Origin: Mariannaea sp. PMI_226
Lineage: Eukaryota; Ascomycota; Sordariomycetes; Hypocreales; Nectriaceae
DNA: 64,000 nt
NCBI GenBank assembly: GCA_024336345.1
Contig: JANFOG010000002.1
Span: forward strand, 3,224,001-3,288,000
Direction of reading: 5' to 3'
The translations under genes were made by a program, and so were the position numbers. The notes beneath the pieces were generated by a model that was not told where the DNA came from, did no database searches, and saw only the letters and a program-made list of their open reading frames with translations. This document shows positions 59,284 through 64,000 of this stretch, piece by piece. How positions within the stretch are numbered: the stretch's first letter is position 1; each line of letters begins with the position of its first letter.

Positions 59284-60588
59284 TCAAAGCCGGCCAACTT
59301 GACCCTCTGCCCGATCGCACTCCTCCAGGAATCTGTAAATTCCTTCAAGTCCTTCATATTCATCTGACATGCGATCACACGAGGTCAAAGGGTGTGACAT
59401 GCTCTCGTAGCCTTCAGGATCAGACAGCCACGGGTTATCTGCCATCTCATCCATGAATGCTTCCCGAACAAAGCCATCGTCCTCCAAAGAAGAACCTTCC
59501 TCAAAGACAAATTCTTCTAATGTTTGAACTGAGAAGGTTTTGGGCGCGTCGGGGGCAAAAGGAAACTTGAGTGCCATTGGAACTCCGACAGCAATGCCAA
59601 AGTCGGCATCCTCACCCACAATCCCACGCTCAACGCCAAGGTCATCGCAGAGCCTTTCAAGAGTGTCTGCGTCAACGCCGGGGAACCGAACTCGTATTGT
59701 ATTTTGTTTCTCTAAGTGGACCGGAAGATCGCCTAGAATGGCAAGTCGTCGAAGATCCGCATACACCACCGCCAAATCCTTCAGCGCGCGACCAAAGTCA
59801 GCAGAAAGAACGTCCAAGAATCCGTCAGTGTTGAGGTGAACTCCAGCAGCCACAGCCTCGGGCTTGATACCAGTAACTTCGGACGAGAAGTGGGCGAGAG
59901 GGCTGAGGGCGGTCAAGGTGGGGCTGATGTTGAAGTCGATAAAGGCACCAGGGGCGCTGCGAGGAAGGCAAGAGAACTTCTTCATCGCTTCATCCTCGAG
60001 GCTGGACACGGCACGGTATTGCCGCTCACCTCGGGGGCCGAGGCCATCGTAGCGAAGTTTCTGGCCGGAAAGGAAAAAGGCCCTCATCGCCTGGGAGACA
60101 TTCTGGATAACCTGCGCCGGAGCCGCGGGGCCGTGTGAAAAGTATCGGGCGCCTCCTCCCAAGCTATATCCTCCAGCACTTCGGGGCAATGCACCACCAG
60201 TCAAGTTAGGTCGGAGTGTGCAGGCAAATGGAGCCCGACCGGGCAGTTGACCAACTCGTCGGGACGTGTTGGACACTGGAAGCTTGGATCGATGGAAGCA
60301 GGTAGACTGAGACTGGCTGCTCATAAACCTTTTGGCAATGCGGTTGACATTTTGTACTGCGGAATTCGTGGAGAACCACCTCGGACGGCGGCCCTGTTGT
60401 TTAATGACAGCGACAGGGTGGATTGGCTGGCGGGCAACACGGATAGTCCTGAGACCGATAGTCTGGAGCCTGTGAAGCGGCTGCCCAACTGCGACCAGCT
60501 TGGCGCGGACCAAAGTTGAGGTTTTGGTCATGGCAACCCGGAGAAGCTGCCGGGTCGCTGGACCCCACAACGCCTCCAGAGACGCCAT
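59284..60588 (-). CDS. Putative mitochondrial protein, conserved in filamentous fungi
   Basis: 434 residues from ATG 60588, single exon. The first 95 residues are Arg-rich without acidic residues apart from the start (LLRVAMTKTSTLVRAKLVA, TIGLRTIRVARQP, GRRPRWFSTNSAV), a strong mitochondrial presequence pattern. The conserved-looking core begins with YFSHGPAAPAQVIQNVSQAM, RAFFLSGQKLRYDG and PGAFIDFNISPTLTALSP, followed by VRFPGVDADTLERLCDDLGV; the end is acidic. I recall proteins of this type being deposited as casein kinase II beta 2 subunit, but I see no CK2-beta zinc finger or domain, so that name looks unsupported. An upstream extension of the frame lacks ATG. True function unknown. Confidence 0.82.
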   Translation of the reverse strand: MASLEALWGPATRQLLRVAMTKTSTLVRAKLVAVGQPLHRLQTIGLRTIRVARQPIHPVAVIKQQGRRPRWFSTNSAVQNVNRIAKRFMSSQSQSTCFHRSKLPVSNTSRRVGQLPGRAPFACTLRPNLTGGALPRSAGGYSLGGGARYFSHGPAAPAQVIQNVSQAMRAFFLSGQKLRYDGLGPRGERQYRAVSSLEDEAMKKFSCLPRSAPGAFIDFNISPTLTALSPLAHFSSEVTGIKPEAVAAGVHLNTDGFLDVLSADFGRALKDLAVVYADLRRLAILGDLPVHLEKQNTIRVRFPGVDADTLERLCDDLGVERGIVGEDADFGIAVGVPMALKFPFAPDAPKTFSVQTLEEFVFEEGSSLEDDGFVREAFMDEMADNPWLSDPEGYESMSHPLTSCDRMSDEYEGLEGIYRFLEECDRAEGQVGRL

Positions 60589-62293
60589 TTCAAAAAGTTG
60601 TGTTGCAATTCTATCCAACAAAGTTGGAATGTAAGATAGATACGGAGGATACGATCTAGGCTACGGGGACGGGTGTTGACGGGTTATATGTGGCGGCTCT
60701 CCGAAGCCACGACATTTGCCACGCAAGGTGACGCAAGGCGGTGGAGGATCTCAGCTGCACCGCCACATCTGCCCCTGTGAGATTGCGGGGCACGTAGCTA
60801 TCCATAAACGGACTAGCCTTTTTGTACAGTCAGCAACTATATCCTCTCTCTGAATAAATTTTTTCTGATTCCATTTTATTTCCCTTTCCACCAACTTTCT
60901 TTCTTCCCACAAAGCTCAGGTCCAAGTTGCAAGTTCAAGCTGTAAAGCTTGCTGCACTTCTGACGGTCAGCTGAAGATTGCAAAATGTCTGAAATGATTC
61001 GCTTTGCTGTGATGTAACGCGCTGAGCGCCATCCATTCATATCAAAAGGTTTGTGCACATTTTTTCTTCACTCTCACCCCCCCTCCATATGATGATCAAA
61101 ACGACACCTTAGGGATTCCTCATTCTTAATACATAATGTCGATATCGTTGTTTAAGTTTCAGCCTTGTCTGATTGGAGATCACAACGCACATTTTTTTAT
61201 CCTACCAATGTGCCTTGTCACAGTTGCTAACGCGCTTTCGTGACAGGTAAAATTTTTCTTCCACTCTTCCTCCATCGGAGTATTCCCTACTACACTGTAT
61301 GATGAAGACTTGAACGAACGGGCGGACATAAACGAGTACCGAAGCCTCTTGCCCTAGAAAAACGAGGACGTACAATCCTTGTGGTGGGAGTGTGGAGGGA
61401 CCTCTTGTTGACACTTCGTCACCTGACAGTGTGCTTCTACGGACTGATCATTTGTCGATGCGCAATTAAGTAGCTGAAGGCTAACTTTGATGGGCATTTA
61501 GGTAAACAAAACAAAAGATCTTTTTTTTCAAATCTTTGCTACAAAGCGTTTGTGATGAGCTGTTTCAATCGTATTCACACTGTTTGACTCGGCGATCTTC
61601 GGATTGCTGGGACATGAACATAATTAACACCTTCTGATACTCGGTATGTCTGCTACGTTCATGATGTCACATCTACAACAAATAACTAACATAATGATAG
61701 AATACTGTCCTGCTATGCTGTTGACTATTTAAATGTGGCTTGATGCTAATCATCTTGCCATAGGTAATCTATTCGATCGTTCTGTTTGTCTTTGGTTGTC
61801 ATTTGTGCAGGTAAGGACTTGATTTTTATTCATTGCTGCTTGCCTCACCACCTTCACCATTTGATGACTTTTCTACATTTACTTTTTTCTGAGTTCATCG
61901 TGATGAACAACCAATTCACCTTGGAGAACTGACCCGGTTCCCTCACATGTGTTTAATTTCGAAATCCAGACTTGGAATAGGAAGCTAATGTGACTACAGG
62001 TTCAGAAGATGCCACCGTATGCTTGAAGTATATACATATTATATATTCAGCTTGATACATGTCTATAGACTTTGTAAATGGCAGAATGATAAATAATGAG
62101 AATATGTTAAACCTGAACTTGACCTCCTGCACTTTTTCATATTTGTGATGCGCCCCTTGTTTAGACGGCACCGTTCTTTTCAGCCTGTCTTGGTAGTATC
62201 TATGTCTTCAAGAAAAGCAACATGTGAAACATCTCGTGTCTATTCAAAATGGTTCTAGCCAAACTTAGGCTTTGGCATTTGATATTGGCCTGC
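60589..62293. other. Spacer, no gene recognised
   Basis: 1.7 kb between two leftward genes; contains the promoter of the mitochondrial-protein gene and the 3' flank of the PLC gene. AT-rich with many short T runs (60840-61560, 61800-62120). Frames of 60-72 codons have no features. Confidence 0.55.
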
Positions 62294-63706
62294 TCAAGGT
62301 GCCAACAGCTTGGAGTTCATTCCTACAATGCATCGAATCAGGTCCCAGTCTCCATTAGCACCACACCAGTCAGTGACCACAATGCCTGTGCTACCATTGC
62401 CGACGTTGAGGCCCTGGGGTCCCTTGCCCTTCTCGCCGTGCCGAATGCAGAGGTACTCGATGGCGGACGGGTTTAGCTTCGCGGCAACTCGCTCAGGCCA
62501 GCAGTTGGCCTTGAAGAAGTAGCTGGCAGAAAGGAAGTTGACGAAGAATGGAGGGGTCTTCTGATCGTCTCGGTGGCCTTTCATCCCAGGAATATGGTAC
62601 TTAATCTCAGCGGCGCGCTCGAGTTGGCGACGGACGTATTCTGCCTTCTTCTCAACGTTCTCAGTCTCGCTAACCTCATAGAAGTCCTGAACGCGGATGT
62701 CACCTGGGCCGGTACTTCCGTCCTCGCAGTTATCTGGCCACGAGGAGGCATCAATGGCCCAGCCGCGCCCGTTCCAGCAGGACTTGTGGTGCTCGTCGCT
62801 AATGGCGTGGCGGCGGACGAGGACGATCTTACCACGGGCCTGGCCAAGCGTGGGGATCTTGGGCTCGGTCCAGTAGAAACTACGCTTCGTATCGACGTAG
62901 CTGTACTTGAGGTATTTGCCCATCTGCTGGTCGGTGCCGTCGCCCGTACCCTCACGCTTGAGACTCAAGATGATGGACTCGCTAGGGTTCTCTTTCAAGA
63001 AATCGTATAGATCCTCGAGCAGGTCCTTGAGGTGTTTGTCGCCGGTCAGAGAGATGGGGAAAGCACCGTGGACAATGGTAAGCTCATCGTTGTCGGGCTT
63101 CGCAGAGAGACGAACATCTAGGAAACGAACACCGTTTTGGAGCTGCTCGGGGACGCTGACAGCTTGACAACGGACCGAGGGCAAGGCCTTGTGGTGAGTG
63201 GCAGCATTATGAGTGCCAGGAATAGAGAGCGAGGAGAGAGGCCAAGCATCATCAAGTTCCTTCATCCAAGCATTCAGACGAGCTGAAGAGAAAATGGCAA
63301 TAAATGCGCCATTGGCAGTGTAAACAGCGGTGAGCTCCTCGTTTCCACCATCGAGTGCCTTCAGGACAGAGGATTTTTTGGTCGGGCTGGGAACGTCGAC
63401 CTCATACTTGTGATGATTGATGGAGAAAGTGAGCCGAATTATCTCCTTGCCCTTCTCTGCGGCGCGGATGTCGGTCTCTTTGATAGTGAAGGAGTCGACG
63501 CGAACCTTGACGTCCTCTTCATGAATGGCATTGCCTTGGGCGCGGTGCTCATGAGTTGAGAAGGAAGTGGCGTTGAGAAAGCTGGAGACTTTGCCTGTCA
63601 CATTGGTGACAATATCACCAGTATCGACCTTTTCACTCCCGAAGCGCTGAACCTTGACTAGTTCAATCGAATTGAGGGTGAAATTTCGAATAGTAAGGTG
63701 CGCCAT
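62294..63706 (-). CDS. PI-PLC X-domain (bacterial-type) phosphodiesterase-like protein
   Basis: Single-domain PLC-like phosphodiesterase of the bacterial PI-PLC class, metal-independent in known members and acting on phosphatidylinositol or GPI. From ATG 63706, in good context (ACCATGGCG), 470 residues. An N-terminal beta-rich domain (MAHLTIRNFTLNSIELVKVQ, FSINHHKYEV) precedes the X domain at about residues 175-460. Catalytic features: SLSIPGTHNAATHH (first His), VRFLDVRLSAKP (Arg), LTIVHGAFPISL (second His), SIILSLKREG and FFVNFLSASYFF. The end RCIVGMNSKLLAP is typical. An in-frame ATG at 63865 would add 53 residues with a hydrophobic segment LRYLILFLFLYWLQY, giving a membrane-anchored form. 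No introns. Substrate not determined. Confidence 0.88.
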   Translation of the reverse strand: MAHLTIRNFTLNSIELVKVQRFGSEKVDTGDIVTNVTGKVSSFLNATSFSTHEHRAQGNAIHEEDVKVRVDSFTIKETDIRAAEKGKEIIRLTFSINHHKYEVDVPSPTKKSSVLKALDGGNEELTAVYTANGAFIAIFSSARLNAWMKELDDAWPLSSLSIPGTHNAATHHKALPSVRCQAVSVPEQLQNGVRFLDVRLSAKPDNDELTIVHGAFPISLTGDKHLKDLLEDLYDFLKENPSESIILSLKREGTGDGTDQQMGKYLKYSYVDTKRSFYWTEPKIPTLGQARGKIVLVRRHAISDEHHKSCWNGRGWAIDASSWPDNCEDGSTGPGDIRVQDFYEVSETENVEKKAEYVRRQLERAAEIKYHIPGMKGHRDDQKTPPFFVNFLSASYFFKANCWPERVAAKLNPSAIEYLCIRHGEKGKGPQGLNVGNGSTGIVVTDWCGANGDWDLIRCIVGMNSKLLAP

Positions 63707-64000
63707 GGTTAAGGGGGTGAAAAACTTGGACTTGCTGGGCTTTTTGAGGAGGTACCGTGAAAGAGGCATCAAGAGAAGGCTCCAACCTGTGCCGGACAAC
63801 CAGGGAGGAGCAAACCTATATTGAAGCCAGTACAAAAAGAGGAAGAGGATGAGGTACCTCAGCATAGCAGAGCTGAAAGCGAAAGCCAGGGTGGTTCGCA
63901 GAGGGTGGTTGGTGGTAAGATGGCAGTGGCGTGGGGGAACTGTCGCCAAGCCCAAGACTTTTGAAACTTAAAGTCGCCGAAAATGGAGCGTTGAAGTCTC
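63707..64000. promoter_or_regulatory. PLC gene leader and possible N-terminal extension
   Basis: Leader of the leftward PLC gene; the frame stays open to about 63955 without a further ATG above 63865. Confidence 0.45.

Noticed and set aside
1..64000. CRISPR, insertion sequences, operons with ribosome binding sites
   Set aside because: The sequence is eukaryotic with spliced genes; no regularly spaced repeats or transposase-like frames were seen.

Overview
The window is nuclear DNA of a filamentous ascomycete (Pezizomycotina, most likely Sordariomycetes and plausibly Hypocreales). The evidence is many short introns of about 50-150 bp with GTAAGT/GTATGT-type donors and CTAAC/CTGAC-like branch sites, orthologues of fungal proteins such as TVP23, UTP23, STT3, ATP synthase subunit e and a double-FHA Rad53-type kinase, and long gene-poor spacers rich in GTACCT and TACGGAGTA motifs. 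The class is an inference from protein style. No transposon, rRNA, tRNA, CRISPR array or secondary-metabolite cluster was found.

Layout. 1-641 (-): RRM plus glycine-rich RNA-binding protein, cut by the window edge. 3935-6245 (+): unrecognised nuclear-type protein with an upstream ORF whose stop overlaps its start. 6334-7391 (-): citrate-lyase-beta-like (CLYBL) lyase. 8387-9324 (+): TVP23. 10427-11266 (-): single-pass membrane protein. 16507-19991 (-): DUF726/Mil1/TMCO4-type membrane protein. 21158-22185 (-): UTP23. 22716-24031 (-): Ptc7-type mitochondrial PP2C phosphatase. 29651-33800 (+): Caf120/Skg3-like PH-domain protein. 36149-39916 (+): Rad53/Chk2-type kinase. 40793-44218 (-): unrecognised protein with RS repeats and two tandem Cys-rich modules, interrupted by an in-frame TAG. 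45829-48374 (-): STT3. 49366-49902 (-): ATP synthase subunit e. 50666-52811 (+): dynein intermediate chain. 54586-55491 (-): CCCH zinc-finger protein. 55797-57689 (-): tubulin cofactor E. 59284-60588 (-): putative mitochondrial protein. 62294-63706 (-): PI-PLC-X phosphodiesterase.

These are mostly core housekeeping genes (ribosome biogenesis, N-glycosylation, Golgi traffic, respiration, microtubule biology, DNA-damage checkpoint, mRNA decay). They show no operon-like organisation beyond three divergent promoters (7392-8386, 24032-29650, 49903-50665). Gene models were spliced by hand: each multi-exon frame closes, and the joined sequence agrees with family motifs at the junctions where the family is known. 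I see no evident novel multi-gene system. The best leads are the TAG-interrupted reading frame at 41426, its new-looking tandem Cys module with a 30-nt intron-like cassette, two upstream ORFs abutting or overlapping main starts, and an 11-copy heptamer minisatellite in front of the CAF120-like gene.
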